Origin: Aselliscus stoliczkanus
Lineage: Eukaryota > Chordata > Mammalia > Chiroptera > Hipposideridae
Length of the DNA stretch: 64,000 bases
Direction of reading: 5' to 3'
NCBI GenBank assembly: GCA_033961575.1
Contig: CM066736.1
Location: 88,519,352-88,583,351, forward strand
The notes under the pieces are model-generated. The model was not told the origin of the DNA, made no database searches, and saw only the letters and a program-made list of their open reading frames with translations. Both the position numbers and the translations under genes were made by a program. Positions 34,481 to 47,392 of the stretch are shown here, in pieces. Numbering within the stretch: position 1 is the first letter of the stretch; every line of letters starts with the position of its first letter.

Positions 34481-35682
34481 GATCCTCTTTCTAACCTGCT
34501 CCAGTGCCTCCTCTCATGTTTCTCTGGATGAGTCTTGGCTGGACTGAGAACTCTCTGAGGCATGAGTCTGCCCAGTGGTCAACAGTGGAGCTCAAAACCA
34601 GCTTGGGCACATGGGCTCCACGAGCACTTGGTATTAACTATTTGAAAAAAATTGTGCTTCTGCTGTTGTCTTTTGAGATTCCGCTGAGTCAAGCAGCTTT
34701 TTTTTGTGGCCACAAGGTGGTGCCAACAGCCTGCAGGGTAGACCAGGCTTAGCTTTTCTCCTAGGTGATTCTTGAAGGACCCTAACCCTCTATTTTGTGT
34801 CTCCCTTCGCGGGGCTTGGCATCGGGGAGTTTGCAGATTTTTCACCATCATTTCATCTCCTCAGCATTCTTAAGAGACTCAGGGCAAGGATTGTTGCCAC
34901 TGCATTATAGTCGTGGAAGCTGGAGTTGAGAGGGAGGGGGCTGCTACAGCACTTGGGTGGGGGGGGCGTGGCGGGCAGGCAGTGTTGGAGCCAAGTCTTC
35001 TGGCTCTCTCTCATTTCAGAGGGGTCCACACCCCTGCCTGCTCCTCCCTGTCCTGTGTGGGTTTGTGACCTGTGACATCCAGATTCAAAAGTAGGCTGGC
35101 AAAGGAGTTGGGGGAGAAAGTGGGGCTAGGTAGGGGAGTGACTAATAATGATAGTCATGTAAAACATGCAGAGCTTTATAGCAAATGGAGGGTGAAGGAA
35201 TTCACACACTGTGCATTTACCATCAGCAACACATGGTGCTAGCACTTTACCGGGATCACCTGTGTGGTGAGAGGAGCTAGGAGTTTGGTCTCTATCATAG
35301 AAAGGAAAGATGGGGGCGGGGGGGGGGGACTCATTAACACTTGGATACCATGTCGGCAGGTAGCCTTCTCTTCACTTACAGGCATACCTTGTTTTACTGC
35401 ACATCACTTCACTGTGCTTTACAAATGTGTTTTACAAATGGAAAGCAAGACCCTCCACCATCAAAAAGATTATGGCTCATTTTATTGCGATTCTCACTTT
35501 ATTGCACTGGTCTGGAACCGAACCAGCAATATCTCCAAGGTATGCCTGTATCTTGGCATCGTTTCCCTTGTTAAAGCCCATGTTTCTGAAGTGCTTCCAC
35601 TTCTGCCATCTTGCTGGGCCCTCTAGTTGCCGTGAGGGGTAGACCTGGCCAGGGACCTGACCAATGCCCCATCTCTTTTCAG

Positions 35683-35734
35683 ATGCAGCCCTGTTGGAAG
35701 CTGCTCGCGCCAACAATGTCCAAGAAGTCAGCAG
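35683..35734 (+). CDS. CLPB: CLPB coding exon 2 (start of ankyrin region)
   Basis: A 52-nt exon between a good acceptor (ctcttttcag) and a consensus donor (GTGAGT). Joined to exon 1 it reads DAALLEAARANNVQEVSR (residues 135-152), almost identical to human CLPB, which I recall with Met at the Val147 position. This is the first helix pair of the ankyrin domain that lies between the presequence and the AAA+ motor. The exon enters in phase 1 and leaves in phase 2. It is too short to be seen as a separate ORF and was located by homology and splice sites. Confidence 0.95.
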
Positions 35735-36470
35735 GTGAGTGTCAAGCCCCAGGCCTTGCTCTCCCCCAGGAGGGGCTGAGTGGGTGCGCCCCTTTCTCTG
35801 GTGATGACTGCCTTGGAGGAAATCCTTTCATTCAACTGGCAACTGAATCCTGCAGTTACAGAGTCACCTGGGCTCCCTTCATGAGCCCTCTGTCTCCTTT
35901 TTTTTGTTGTTCTCCCCAGACACCTCTGGATCCTTCCACTGTTTTTTTTTTTCTTCCCAAGGCATGGTTTGGAGTCCTCTCCACATCCTGTGGGTTCTTC
36001 ACCGAATCTTCCAGTTTGTTCTTGTTTCTTTGCTTGTTGCCTGGATGGGGTGCAGGTGGGCACCCATAAAGAGGCTTAGGGATTTGGGAGGGAGCTGGAA
36101 AAGACCTTTCTGCCTGGTCTTCAGGGGCTAGAAAGACCTGCCTGCATGGCTGGGATGCACATGCAGGGCACCTGCCCAGGGGCTGACTGCATTCCTCCGT
36201 TCTCCCTGGCTCAGCTGGGCCCCTTATGACTGCTGGCTGGCTGGATCTGAGGCTTGTTCTTGGACAGGGGCAGGACTCAGCTCAGGACCCAGCCTGGTGC
36301 CAGGGGCAGGGCAGAGTCTGTGTCCAGGATGAACGCTCAGCCTGGGGCCAGTATAGGGCATCAGTATGGGACTACTAGTTATTGGTTAGGGGCAGAGATT
36401 TTATTCTCGGTAAACTAGTGGCCCCCAGTGGGCCTAATCTTGACCCTTTTGGGCCTGTTGTATAGAGCTA

Positions 36471-36547
36471 TTGGGTTGTCAGAAAAGTCATGATGCATTT
36501 TTGCAACGAAAAACAAACAATGTGTTATGACTCTTCCAGTAACCCAA
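36471..36547 (+). mobile_element. 77-bp palindromic mariner MITE, copy 3
   Basis: ttgggttgtcagaaaagtc to gactcttccagtaacccaa with TA on both sides (36469-36470 and 36548-36549). It has the same centre (gcatttttgcaacgaaaaac) as the copy at 26.6 kb. It lies in CLPB intron 2 in the sense direction, so the transcript could fold it into a hairpin. Confidence 0.86.
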
Positions 36548-39500
36548 TAGATAGCCACAGGACACTCCCGTATCCCTACTGTCGTGTCCACATTTTAGAT
36601 AAGAAGTCTGGTGTTTGGGGTGGCTACCCTGCACCCAGTCCCACACACCCTTGGTGCTCTTCCCCACTCCAGCTGCCTAAACATACAAGAAAGTGTTGAA
36701 AGGCAGCTACAGCCCCCACCAAGACTTACTGCTTTTATTCCCTTTCATTTTATCTGCAGCATTATTATTGATTCTCAAGGGTGCTTTTGAGTATTAATGT
36801 TCAAGGCTTAGTTTTTAATAAACCACTTTTGGAAGTATGGGCTGGGAGTTGTTTCGTAGCCTAATAAATATGATAGAGCAATAGTTTAATAAACATGCGA
36901 TGATGCATCTTAAAAACCAAGCACAGATGTCAGCTTGTTGTTATAAGAGCCATTCATAACTGCAGGCTGTGCATGGCATCTTCATTCCCCCAGAAGCAGA
37001 TGAGCTGCGCTTCCGTCTGCTGCAGTACGGGGAGTGAGGGGCGGGGCCGGCGGGCCCCATCCTCTGAGGCCTTTGCTGATCCTGGAATCACCTGTTGGGA
37101 GCTGCTGAGGGCTGCCAGGCCGCTGCTTTCCTCTGGCAGCCCAGTGCAGGCAGTGCATTTGCAGAGCGGCAGTGCTATGACTCCACCTTCCCATCACCTG
37201 GGGAGGCTGAGTCGACCCTAGTCCTTTGAGCCCCCACGTGTGGATTATTTTAGCTCTTTCAGATACCTGTTTTTCCAGTAGCAGTTAAACACCTGCCCAA
37301 AGAATAGAGAAAGTGATTGAATTGATGTGTATGTGACTCACCACATTCATTCTTCTCTGTGTGGACGGGTTCTGGAGAGGCCATTCACGTGTGCTCCCAG
37401 TCTCTACAACTGCTTGCTGTTTTCCTGCCTCCTCTGGTCCCATCTCTCTTAGGCATGATGACTCAGTCAGAATCTCCCTTCACCCCTTGTGAGGGAGTCG
37501 GAGATGAATAAGGCACAGACCTTGCCCTTCAGCATGGCAGCCTTCCCCCTGCTGTCTCCCAGAAGGAAAGAGCAGGGAACAAGCTGAGCAGAGGCAGGGC
37601 GCAGAAGATGCTGGCTGGCTTCCGGGCCCGGTGCCATGCTGCCGCCACCATCGCCGCGGTGGTCCTTGTTCAGAGTAGCAGGATGTGGGGAAAGAAGGGG
37701 GTTTGAGAGAAGCTGGAATGTGCAGGCTCTGGCTTGCCCACAGTGAGGAGTTCTGGATTCTGAAAACAGCAGTGGGGAGACATGGGAGGTTTTTGAGCAG
37801 GGAAATGCCCAGTTAGGGCCATTCAGAAGGGTGAAGGATGAACTGAATCGGGGCAAGGCTGAAGGCAGATCTGTTGAGAGGCTATTTCAGTGAGACACAT
37901 TCAAGGTAATGAAGGCCTGAATAAGGACATCCTCCCCTCCTCACCCAACATAGCTCTTGCTTATGAATTTATGAATGAATGAGCGGGCTCTGCTAGGCAC
38001 TAGAGGTAGGGATGTGTGTGACCCTGGCTCTGGTTTCAAGGAAACAGACATGTAACCTACCAGTTATAGCTCTTCCTCCTAACAGAGGTAGTCCTAGAGG
38101 TGGGGGTGGGGAGCGGGGCCATGCTTGCTAGAAAGAAACTTTCTTGAATTCCTATAGAAGGTCCTCATTCATCCTTTCTATGCCCGAGACTCTGCATAGG
38201 TGCTTCCTGCTACTCTTAATGTCTTCCTCTGCATGTCCTGGCCCTTAGCTCTGCCCAGCAGACTTGCCTATAACAGGATGGAGTCCCATTCTCAAAAAAG
38301 AAACAAACGAACAAAAAACTTACATATAGTTTATACATGGTTGGGCATGTTTGTGATAAGTATGATCAGTATTTGGAATAAAACACAGACCTAGCAAGTA
38401 ATATTGCCCTCTACCCTTTTTACCCCTGCCCCCTTTGGGGCTCTGTGTGTGTGTGCGCCTCTGCCTTGTTGACCCCTAACCTCCCCAGCCCCAGAGCCTT
38501 GGGGAGTCAAGGGCAGCAGCAGGTCTTCTCAGAGGGGAGGTGCTGCATTCATCTCTGTAAGGAGACTCTGAAATCTGCAGGCCCTGGGCCCTGCACACAG
38601 ACCGCCCTCTGTACTGTGTGCTCCTCACCTTCTCCTTAAATCCTCCCCGCCTTCCAGGCCCTTGAGAAACCATCCTTGACTCTTCCCCACTGGGTGTGAT
38701 CTCCCCTTCCTTTGCCCTGCTCTTCCTCCCTTCTGGTCTGGGAGGGTATGAGTATCATCCAGGGAGGGCCGTGCCAGCCTATGGAAGGAGAGGAATCCTT
38801 GTCTAGAAGCCAAGTTGGAGGTTAGGTGAGAGAGCAGGGCTGACAATTAGGACTGAGGAGGCACTCAGTCCATGAACAGGAAAACCAGCAGGGTTCACAT
38901 GCTGACCGAATCAGGCACAGGTCAGGAATCCTCATAGACTGTGAGATGATCAACCCAAAGCTCCGGACAGTCACCCTGACATGTGGGCACTACTGTGTGT
39001 GGTGCTAGTAACTAACTGTGTGGTTTGGAGCTGCCTGGCTAATGGGGCGGGTAGGACCTGCCATTTCCATGCCCTGTTCTTTTTATGAAGAAAGCTGTGG
39101 GCTAGATTTCATCTTAAACCACTAGGCTGTGTGCCTCCCCAGGACAGCGACAAGGTCTGTTCCCTGCATCTCTTTATTCTCCGGCGCAACAGAATTTGGG
39201 GAAAGTTATTTTTCACTGACTTTTCAGCGAACATGAAGCGGGCACTCCACGTTCCTATTTCTGTACTTCCATGGGCTGTATCAGAGGGAGGCTGGGGCCC
39301 TGCCTCTTTCCTTCCTTCTCTCCTCCTTTCTCCCTGTGTGGCCGCTGTTTCCTTCCTTCTTCCCCAGGGCACCTAAACATTGTTAGTGCGTTCAACTCTT
39401 CAGGAGTGGAAACCCGGTCCTGGATCCCCTGTCCCACCTGTCGGCAGCAGGTGGCCCTGTGCCCAACCCAAACCCCAACATGGCTTCTGGATTCAGAAAC

Positions 39501-39779
39501 CACTCACCTGAAACCAGGACACAGGGCAGACTGAAGGCACATCTGTTCAGGCTCAGGTTGAGCCATGCGAGGAGCTGTCAGGCTGGGAGAGGTGAGACCT
39601 CCTACCCTCCCAGTGGGGATCACATTTCCTGGAAACAAACTTGGGTGAAAGACAATACCCCTCCCCATCTCCCTTCCCCCTGGGTGCTGAACTCAGTTGT
39701 TCATCAGCCTAAACATTCTCTAAGGAAGGAAGGCTGATGGTATAAAACCTGGACCTCAGACTGCTTGCCCTTTCTCTCC

Positions 39780-39960
39780 TGGGTTCGTTTGTTCATTTGA
39801 CAAAAATTTACTGAGCATCTGTCATGCTGGGTCCCATGCTTGACTAAGTATGATTCCTACCCTAGATGAAGGAGCCTGGGGAAGACTGTGGCAACACAGT
39901 ACGGTCAGTGCCGAGAGACAGGAGCCCAGAACATGCCCCTAACCAACTTGGGGACCGGAG
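39780..39960 (-). repeat. L2-like fragment (antisense)
   Basis: gttcatttgacaaaaatttactgagcatctg-like start then atgctgggtcccatgcttga, the reverse of an L2 3' end. Degenerate. Confidence 0.5.
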
Positions 39961-39982
39961 GAAGCTCCTAGAGGAAATGGCA

Positions 39983-40452
39983 CCCAATTAGTTTTTGTTT
40001 TGTTTTCTTAAAGATTTTACTGGGGAATTGGGGGAGGAGAACAGCGTTGGGGAATCGGGGAAGGGGAACAGACAAGTTGCTGTCCTTTTTGTTCTTCAGT
40101 TTAGTTGCGGAGGATGTTGCTTCACTGGCCCATGTTGGTATCATCATTGCGCTCTTCCCGGATGAGGCAGATCGATCGCCGGCCTCTGGATGGTCGCTCA
40201 CCGCGGCTATTGGCAGCTCACGCTGGCTGCCAGCCTCTCACGCTGGCTGCCGGCCACTCACTGTAGCCCATGGCAGCCCACTGCAGCTCACACCATCGCC
40301 GGGGCTCGCACAGCCCAGCTCCAGGTGGAGCTGTTGTTAGCTGTAGAGGGCAGTGTTACTTGCCCTCACATGTGGGATGCAACCCGGGGCCGCTGGCATC
40401 CCAAAACCAGCTCTTAACCAATGCGCCACTGGCCAGCCCCCCAATTAGTTTT
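39983..40452 (-). mobile_element. Composite SINE-like retroposon, copy 2
   Basis: Antisense copy, same parts as the 27.1-kb element. The exact 13-bp duplication cccaattagtttt lies at 39983-39995 and 40440-40452. The GC-rich middle carries repeated units of the ctcacgctggctgcc type (near 40216 and 40237). The head with ccactggccagccc ends at 40439. Confidence 0.88.
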
Positions 40453-40904
40453 AAAACACCCAGTAGGGCTTAGCAAATAAAACGGGAGGGCATTCTAGGC
40501 AAAGGGGAGCATGAGTGGTAGCACCAAGACAAAAACAGCTTAGGGTATGTGGCGGGCAGGGGAACATTACATTCTGAGGGTAGGAGGGACTGGAGATGGA
40601 TAAGGACCTGGTCATGGAGGACATTGTCCATTTGTCCAAGTCCCTCTTCCGTTCAGCCTGTCCCCTCTGCCTAGCCCTGTGCTGGTTTTGTGTTGGTGGC
40701 TGCACAGTGAGGAAGGAGAAGTTCCTGCCCAGGAGGAGTCCGCTAACCCCCACTCCAGGTGAAGAGGGAGCCCATTGAGTCAAAAACTGAGAGCCAGCAA
40801 AACAGGGAGCACATTGCCTAACTTCTGTGAGCCTAAGTAACATGGAAGCTGATATTGCCAATAATGCACAGAATTGTAGAGTGCTTATTATTAATAAAAT
40901 TATT

Positions 40905-41040
40905 ACTTCACTCAGCCAATACCTATGAGTGCTTATTAGGAGCGAGGCATTGGGCCGAGTGCTAGAGAGACAGCAGTGAACAAGACTGGCACCGTCCCTG
41001 CCCTCTTGGTACTTACAGTGTAACTGGGAGCCAGATGACT
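40905..41040 (-). repeat. L2 LINE 3'-end fragment (antisense)
   Basis: tcactcagccaatacctatg then cagcagtgaacaagactgg and gtccctgccctcttggtac, the reverse strand of an L2 tail. Confidence 0.68.
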
Positions 41041-41049
41041 GGTTATATA

Positions 41050-42470
41050 ACTATAATTATGTACTTCAAAATGAATACAGTTTGTCTTCTGACAAATGGT
41101 GCTGGGACAACTGAATATCCATGTGCAAAAAATACAGTTGAAGGGCCAGCCAGGTGGCTCAGTTGGTTAAAAGCTCACTCAAGAGTGCGAGCTGTGAGTA
41201 ACAGGGTTGCCGGTTGGATTCCCGGCCTGAGCTGAGCAGCCGCTGAGCTGCCAACAGATGGCTCAGCTAAAAAAAAAAAAAAGAAAAAGAAAAATACAGT
41301 TGAAATCCTACCTCACTCATACACAAAAATTAACTCAAAATGGATTATAGACGTAAATATAAGAGCTAAAACTAAAAAAACTCTTAGAAGAAAACATAGG
41401 AGTAAATCTTAGTGATCTTGAGTTAGACAAAGCCTTTTTAGATATGACACCAGAAGCACAAGAAACCAAAGGAAAAAAAAATAGATAAGTTGGACTTTAT
41501 CAAAATTAAAAATTTGTGTTTTAAGGACACTTTCAAGAAAGTGCAAGAATTCTCCCACAGAATGGGGGAAAATATTTGGAACTCATATATCCAACAAGAG
41601 ATTTGTATCTAGAATATATAAAGAATTCTTAAAACTCAATAATAAAAAAGATAACCCAATTTAAAAATGGACAAAGGATCTGAATAGACATTTCTCCAAA
41701 GGAGACATTCAGATGACAAATAAGCACATGAAAAGATTCTTAACATTATGGGTCGTTAGGGAAATGCTAATCAAGACCACAATAAAATGCCATTTTACAC
41801 TCATTAGGATGGCTACAATCAGAAAAGTAACAAGTGTCATGAGGATGGGGAGAAATTAAAACCCTCAGATACCACTGGTGGGGATGTGAAATGGTGCAGC
41901 TGCTTCAGAAATCAGTTGGCATTCCCTGAAGATGTTAAACATAGAGTTACCTGATCACCCAGCAAGTGTACTCCTAGGTATATACCCCAGAGAAATGAAA
42001 ACATGGTCATTATTCATAGTGGCCCACAGAGGGGAAACAGCCTCATAATCCATTAACTAATGAATGGATAAAGATATAGTCATTCAGTGGAATATTGTTC
42101 ATTAAAGGAATGAAGTTCTCATACGTACTACAACATGAATGAACCTTGAACGCATTATGCTAGAATGAAATGAAAGAAGCCAGATACAAAGACCACATAT
42201 GATTCTAATTATATAAAATATTAAGATAGACAAATTCCTAAAGACAGGTAGTAAGTTTGTGATTGACAAGGACTGGAGAGATGGGGGTTGGGAGGGACTG
42301 CTTATGGTTTACGGTTTCTTTTAGAATGATGAAAATGTACTGGAATTAGTTGTCAAAGTTGCACAACTCTGTGTATAATAAAAACAACTGAACTGTACAC
42401 TTTGAATGCATGGATTGTATGGCATATATGAATTACACCCTTCATAAAACTTTTTTTAAAAGTGAAATAC
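41050..42470 (+). mobile_element. Old L1M-type 3' half with nested SINE
   Basis: Sense L1 fragment with C-terminal ORF2 and 3' UTR wording: aatggtgctgggacaactga, aaaatggattatagacgtaa, aatggacaaaggatctgaat, gaaatgctaatcaagaccac. It ends in an A-rich tail near 42460. It is much more diverged than the 19-26 kb L1, with no open frame left. A type B SINE splits it at 41143-41289. Confidence 0.82.
41128..41304 (+). mobile_element. tRNA-derived SINE (type B) with exact 15-bp target-site duplication
   Basis: Sense type B SINE (41143-41289), gggccagccaggtggctc to gctgccaacagatggctc plus an A-tail. aaaaatacagttgaa occurs at 41128-41142 and 41290-41304, which also confirms that the flanking L1 was once continuous. 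Confidence 0.93.
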
Positions 42471-42599
42471 AAGACACTTGGGAACCTAACCTTGAGTATG
42501 GGCGGGGTGTAGGTGGGTAGCATCTGAGCGTGTGAGATCAACGTGAACTCTGAAGGGTGAAGAGAGAGGTGGAAGAACAATCAGTTAGAGGGAACAGGA

Positions 42600-43280
42600 G
42601 GTGCAAGGCTCTGAGTCAAGAAAAGATGTGAAGCCGAGGAATTGAGAGAAGCCAGTAGGGACTAGGGGGAGAATGGTACGAAATGAAGTTGGAGAGTCAA
42701 ACAAGGACCATGCCACACTGGGTCTATGCCATGTTAATGGTTTTTATTTTTACTAAGAGCAGTGGGCAACCATTGAAGAATTTTAAAACTGTGTGTGTGA
42801 GAGGGAGGGACATGGTGACATGACCTAGATCTAGAATTTTAAAAGATCACTCTGGTTGTTCCATGGAGAAAAGATTGATAGAGAGCCATGGCGGATGTAG
42901 GAAGACTGGTTGAAAGTGACTAGAGTAGTCCAGATGAGAGAGGATGATGGGAGGGGATGACTTGGACTAAGACATCAGTAGGAGAGATGGAAGAAGGAAG
43001 CTAGAGGACCTGGTGTGGCAGAAAAGAACATTATTATGCTCGATACATAATAGGTACTCAATAAGTGAATGTTGAATGAATGAATAGAATTGGATATGGT
43101 TGATTAGGGAGAAGAAGGTGTTAAGAATGAATTTACTTTTCTGGCTTGATCAGCTGCCTAGATGCTGTTGCCAGTTCACTAAGATGCTGGACAAGGGGAA
43201 GACGATTATGAGCCCAGTTTGGAGCATGCTGAATTTAACATGCCAGTAGATATTCAGGTGGAGATGTCAACTAGGCAGGA
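42600..43280. repeat. Degenerate ancient repeat (unassigned)
   Basis: Text such as gcagtgggcaaccattgaag, aaaagatcactctggttgtt and tagagtagtccagatgagag recurs across mammalian genomes in an old interspersed repeat. I cannot name the family with certainty. Similar wording appears at 33740-33850 and 37760-37820. Confidence 0.42.
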
Positions 43281-43282
43281 AT

Positions 43283-43556
43283 GTATGGCTCTTTTTAATT
43301 AATTAATTTAAAGATTTTATTGGGGGGGGTAACAGTGTTCGGGAATTGGGGAAGGGGAACATTGTGTTTTTCCAGGACCCATCAGCTCCAAGTCAAGTTG
43401 TCCTTCAGTCTTAGTTGTGGAGGGCTCAAGCTCAGCTCCTAAATCCAGTCCCTGCTTTCAATCCAGCAGCCCACAATCCCATGTGGAAGTTGAACTGGCA
43501 ACCTTGTTGCACTCTGAGCCACCCAGCTTCCCTGTCAGCAGTTTGTATAGGTCTTT
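43283..43556 (-). mobile_element. Rhin-like SINE
   Basis: Antisense tail (aaagattttattgggggggg, gaattggggaaggggaaca), the cttcagtcttagttgtgg module and a tRNA-like head. Flanking tgtatggctcttttt and tgtataggtcttttt are a probable duplication with a 1-bp gap. Confidence 0.84.
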
Positions 43557-44269
43557 TTGACTCTTGGCGCTTTACATACCATGCTGCCTCTCAAAATTTC
43601 CATCAGTTTAAGAGTGTTTTGATTTCTGGTTTGATGGTTTTAGAAAATAAACCAGCTCAAACTTGTTTACTAGATGCCTTTGGGAAAAAAGCCTGATTTG
43701 GTTTGCAGTTCAGGAAAGAATAGGTTTGTGTTGTGTTGTGTTGTGGGTGAACATGTTTATTTTAGATTTGCATTGATGGCTTCCTTTGGTTCTTCTCCCC
43801 AGATGCCCCAGCTTGGGGCTTGAGGCACTTGCTGTCCATGTGCCAGGATTAAGGTGTCCAGAATGTGCTTAGCTATAGCACAGGTAAAGGTTCTGCACAT
43901 TGATCTAGGGATTTCATCTAATTAACAGAAACCCTGGCTGGTGAATACATTTGGCTGTCTCCAGGCCTCAGAGAGGCTGTCTGTTTATTGATTGTTGCAT
44001 CATTGTAGCTGGACCTAATGATGGCATCAGAGCAACCAAAACATCCCACTCTCTTAACCAGCAAATATGTAAATGTCCTTGTGGCTTGCTGTAGATTAAA
44101 ACAAAAGCTTTATCCTAGACCAAAGGTCAAGGCCTAACTGGTATGACTCTTGTAATTTGATGCTTGTCTTTGAGAACTCCCTAAGATCATCACACTGTTT
44201 ATTTGAATGCTGGGGTGTGACCCACACAGGCTTTTTGAATGCTGGGATGTTAGAAGGCAGCATAATGTT

Positions 44270-44400
44270 ACAGAACGAATAAAAGATTTTTAGGATTAGA
44301 AGACCTGGGTTCCACTTCTGAGACAGTTACTGCCTGGCTTTCGGACCCTTAATAAGCCATAGAAACTCCTTTCTGAGTCTTGTTAATGGGATTCTCGCTG
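44270..44400 (+). repeat. MIR SINE
   Basis: ttagaagacctgggttccac then actcctttctgagtcttgtt; a partial, degenerate MIR. Confidence 0.5.
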
Positions 44401-45334
44401 AGAACTTTCAAATACAGTTCCCAGTGTTAAGCTCTGCAGAGAATCCTTCCGGCAGGGTCCAGGTCACACACCGAACACCAGGGCTTGCTCAAGATGACCT
44501 TCGCCGGGCAAGCAGCTCTGCGGAGTGGCCCAGGGCCTGGCACCTTTTCTGATATATGTGTCCTTGTTTGCTTGCTCCCTGGTGATGGAAGGCAATCGGG
44601 GAAAATGGGATTAGCAGCTTTTTCTGAACTTTGTGGGTGATAAGCTGTAGAAGCAGCCCATCAACTACCCAGAAACCCAGCAAAGTTAGGCGGCTGGCCA
44701 AGCCCAGGAGCAGAAAACAGCAGGACCTACTGGGTGGCTTGTGGAGAGGAGGCATGTCTTTGAAGGGGAGCCTAGCCCTGGGATTGAGCCTCTAGTTGGC
44801 CCTACTGCTTCTTGACTGTGTGGCCTTCCTTGGGTTAGTGGTCCCTTCCTCAGTGACCTTGACTGTGAAGTATCTTTGGTGATACGTGTCAGACCACCTT
44901 CCCAGGATCTTGTGAGAGAGTTCCAGGCAGGTGAACACTTGTTTGGAAAGTTACTCACCCTTTGGGCATCAGTGTCGCATCTTTCAAGAAGCCTTTCCTA
45001 ACCCTCCAGGTACCTGCAGGTTCCCATAGCACCTTGTGCTTCCTCTGTGATGGCACTTATCACCCTCTGTCAGGATGGATCATCTGTTCCCTCTATCTCT
45101 CTGTCTCTCTCTCACAAACACACACATTACTGTGAGTTTTGGAGGTGTCAGACCATTGCTCTGTTGTTCATCGCTGTTCAGGTAAATCGTTAACAAATAC
45201 TTACTGCCTGTTGTAGAAGTGTTTTGTAAATGATAAAGAGTTAGGCGGATTTGAGTAGTTATTTACAGTCATAGTAACATGTAAACAGAGGACTGGCCTC
45301 CCTTTGGAAAAGTAAAATAAAAATGGAGAATTAA

Positions 45335-45480
45335 TTCAATCATTTATTCTTTCAACAAATAGTGCCTACTGTGTGCTGGTTCCTAATATTAGGCCCTGAT
45401 GGATCAGTGGTAAGCCAAAAATATGACCACGCCTCACCTCATGGAGTTTAAAGCATAGTCAGACGTTAATCGTCAAATGT
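45335..45480 (-). repeat. L2-like fragment (antisense)
   Basis: catttattctttcaacaaat, then gcctactgtgtgctggttcc and cacctcatggagtttaaag. Confidence 0.62.
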
Positions 45481-46449
45481 GAAATTACAGCTGTGACAAA
45501 TGCAAAGGGGCAGTACAGAAAATCCCAAGTATGTCAATAGATTTCCTCTTGTCAGGGGAAGCTTCCAGAGGAAGCTTGAGCTCTGAAGTGAACAATGAGG
45601 ACAGCAGTTAACCTAGGTGAAGAAGGTGAGAGGAGCTTTCCTGGCAGAGAGAGACCCTGTGGAAGGAGGAACGATGGCAAATGTGAAGAACTGAAAACGG
45701 CTGATGGGACTGCAGCCCAGGGTGGGGTGCCCGGAGCCTAGAGAATAAGCAGAAGTAGGGCATTAGAGGCCGTAGTAAGGGGCTTTGTCTTCATTCTAAC
45801 CACAGTGGCAGCTGAGTTGGGGGTTGGGGGACATTGGGAGGGGATTGATAGGATGATCAGCAACCATTCTGATTGCAGAGAAACATTAGCAACCATTCTG
45901 AATGCCTGCCAGCCTGTGTGTGCCACGTCCGTGGGCACTGATCCAGCCACCAAGGCAGTGAGGCCACAAAGCTGCAGTCCCCCAGGACCCCACGGCAGGG
46001 GCTGTCAGCCTCCTTCCCTGCCACCATTGCTGCTGAAGCTGGAGAATCCCAGCACAGTCATGCCCGTAATGCAAATCCTATCAGGATGGCTGGAATATGT
46101 TGGATTTTTCCCCAAGGAATTTTCATGGAAATTGAGGATCAGAGAAAAATGCAAGTAAATTGAAAAAGTCAAGCTCACGGTGTTACTGGGCCTACAGCAT
46201 TCCCTTTAGCTGCCTGCCTCACAGTTCTTGCCCTGTCCCTGCCCTGTTTGAAAAGCCTCCTCAGAAACATCTCACTTTTAAAGTTTGAGGCTCTTCCACT
46301 TCCAGCTTATTTCCCTTTCTTCCCTTCTGTGTAGGGTTCCAAGCCCAGAGTCTTCCTAAGGCAGTAAGTAGTTCTCGCCTGTGACTGACTGTCAGGGAGT
46401 CTGCCCGAGCGGCCTTCTTACCACTAGCAGGAGTCCCTGTGGTAAGGAC

Positions 46450-46690
46450 TTGAGAATGTGAGAAGACGAGGCCTGAATCCCAGGTGCGCCATTCGTTAGC
46501 TCCATGACCTTGGGGAAGTTGCCGAACCTCTCTTGCCTTAAGAGTCTTCATCTGCAAGGTGGGATGAAGATTGACCTACTTCACAAACCATTGCTGTGAA
46601 TATTAAATGAGAAAATTAAGTGAGAAAAACCACTTAGTGCTGTACCTGGCACACACCAAATGCTATATACATTGTAGGTATTGTTATTGA
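46450..46690 (+). repeat. MIR SINE, nearly full length
   Basis: Good MIR order: gttagctccatgaccttggg, gaacctctcttgccttaag, tcatctgcaaggtgggatga, ttgctgtgaatattaaatg, cctggcacacaccaaatgc. Confidence 0.8.
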
Positions 46691-46896
46691 GTGTTATTAA
46701 TTACACAAGGTTTTTGCCCCCTAATTAGCAAAATAAATTAAGGTTATGAAGAGAATTTTCTGGATATTCAATTTTTACCCTCCACATTTTACTTGAACTC
46801 TTCATGTGGCCATTCAGAGACCACCCCCAGACTGATGAATACAAGGTAAATGTATATTAAAGTGGAGCAAAAAAACCCACACAGCTTATTATGGTT

Positions 46897-47392
46897 AGTT
46901 TTACTACATTTTTATTTTTTTTTTAAGATTTTATTGGGGAATTGGGGAGGGGAACAGCATTGGGGAATCGGGGAAGAGGAACAGACAAGTTGCTGTCTTT
47001 TTGTTCTTTAATCTAGTTGTAGAGGACGTTGCTTCACTGGCCCATGTTGGTATCATCATTGCACTCTTCCCGGATGAGGCAGATCGGTCGCTGGCCTCGG
47101 GACTGCCACTCATGGTGGCTCTTGGCAGCTCACACCAGCTGCTGGCCACTCACACTGGCTGCCGGCCACTCACTATAGCCTATGGCAGCCCGCTGCAGCT
47201 ATGCCGTCGCTGGCCATCTTAGCTATAGAGGCAACCAGGTGGAGCTGTTGTTCACCATCTTAGCTGTAGAGGGCAGTGTCACTGACCCTCATATGTGGGT
47301 TCCGAACCGGGGCCCTGCTGTTCAGAGCTGGCGTCCCAAGCCAGCTCTTAATCACTGCTCCACTTGGCTGGCCTGAGTTTTACTACATTTTT
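46897..47392 (-). mobile_element. Composite SINE-like retroposon, copy 3
   Basis: Antisense, same parts as the copies at 27.1, 40.0 and 50.1 kb. An exact 17-bp duplication agttttactacattttt lies at 46897-46913 and 47376-47392. Within the middle, the head-proximal phrase ttcaccatcttagctgtaga sits beside a second catcttagctatagagg about 35 bp away, a small internal duplication. Confidence 0.9.

Larger units (their letters stand above)
32174..35682 (+). other. CLPB: CLPB intron 1
   Basis: A GT-AG intron of 3,509 bp, donor GTGATT, acceptor ccatctcttttcag. It holds MIR-like fragments (near 32570-32700, 33090-33260 and 34370-34480) and unassigned sequence. A poly-G run of nine lies near 35318. No other exon is evident. 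Confidence 0.88.

Noticed and set aside
35611..36069. A 152-codon frame overlapping CLPB exon 2
   Set aside because: It reads a different frame from the exon and runs through its donor site into a T-rich intron.
36973..37221. GC-rich patch that might be an alternative promoter or CpG island in intron 2
   Set aside because: The GC-rich core is short (around 37020-37060), CpG-poor outside that, and no exon or transcript signal adjoins it.
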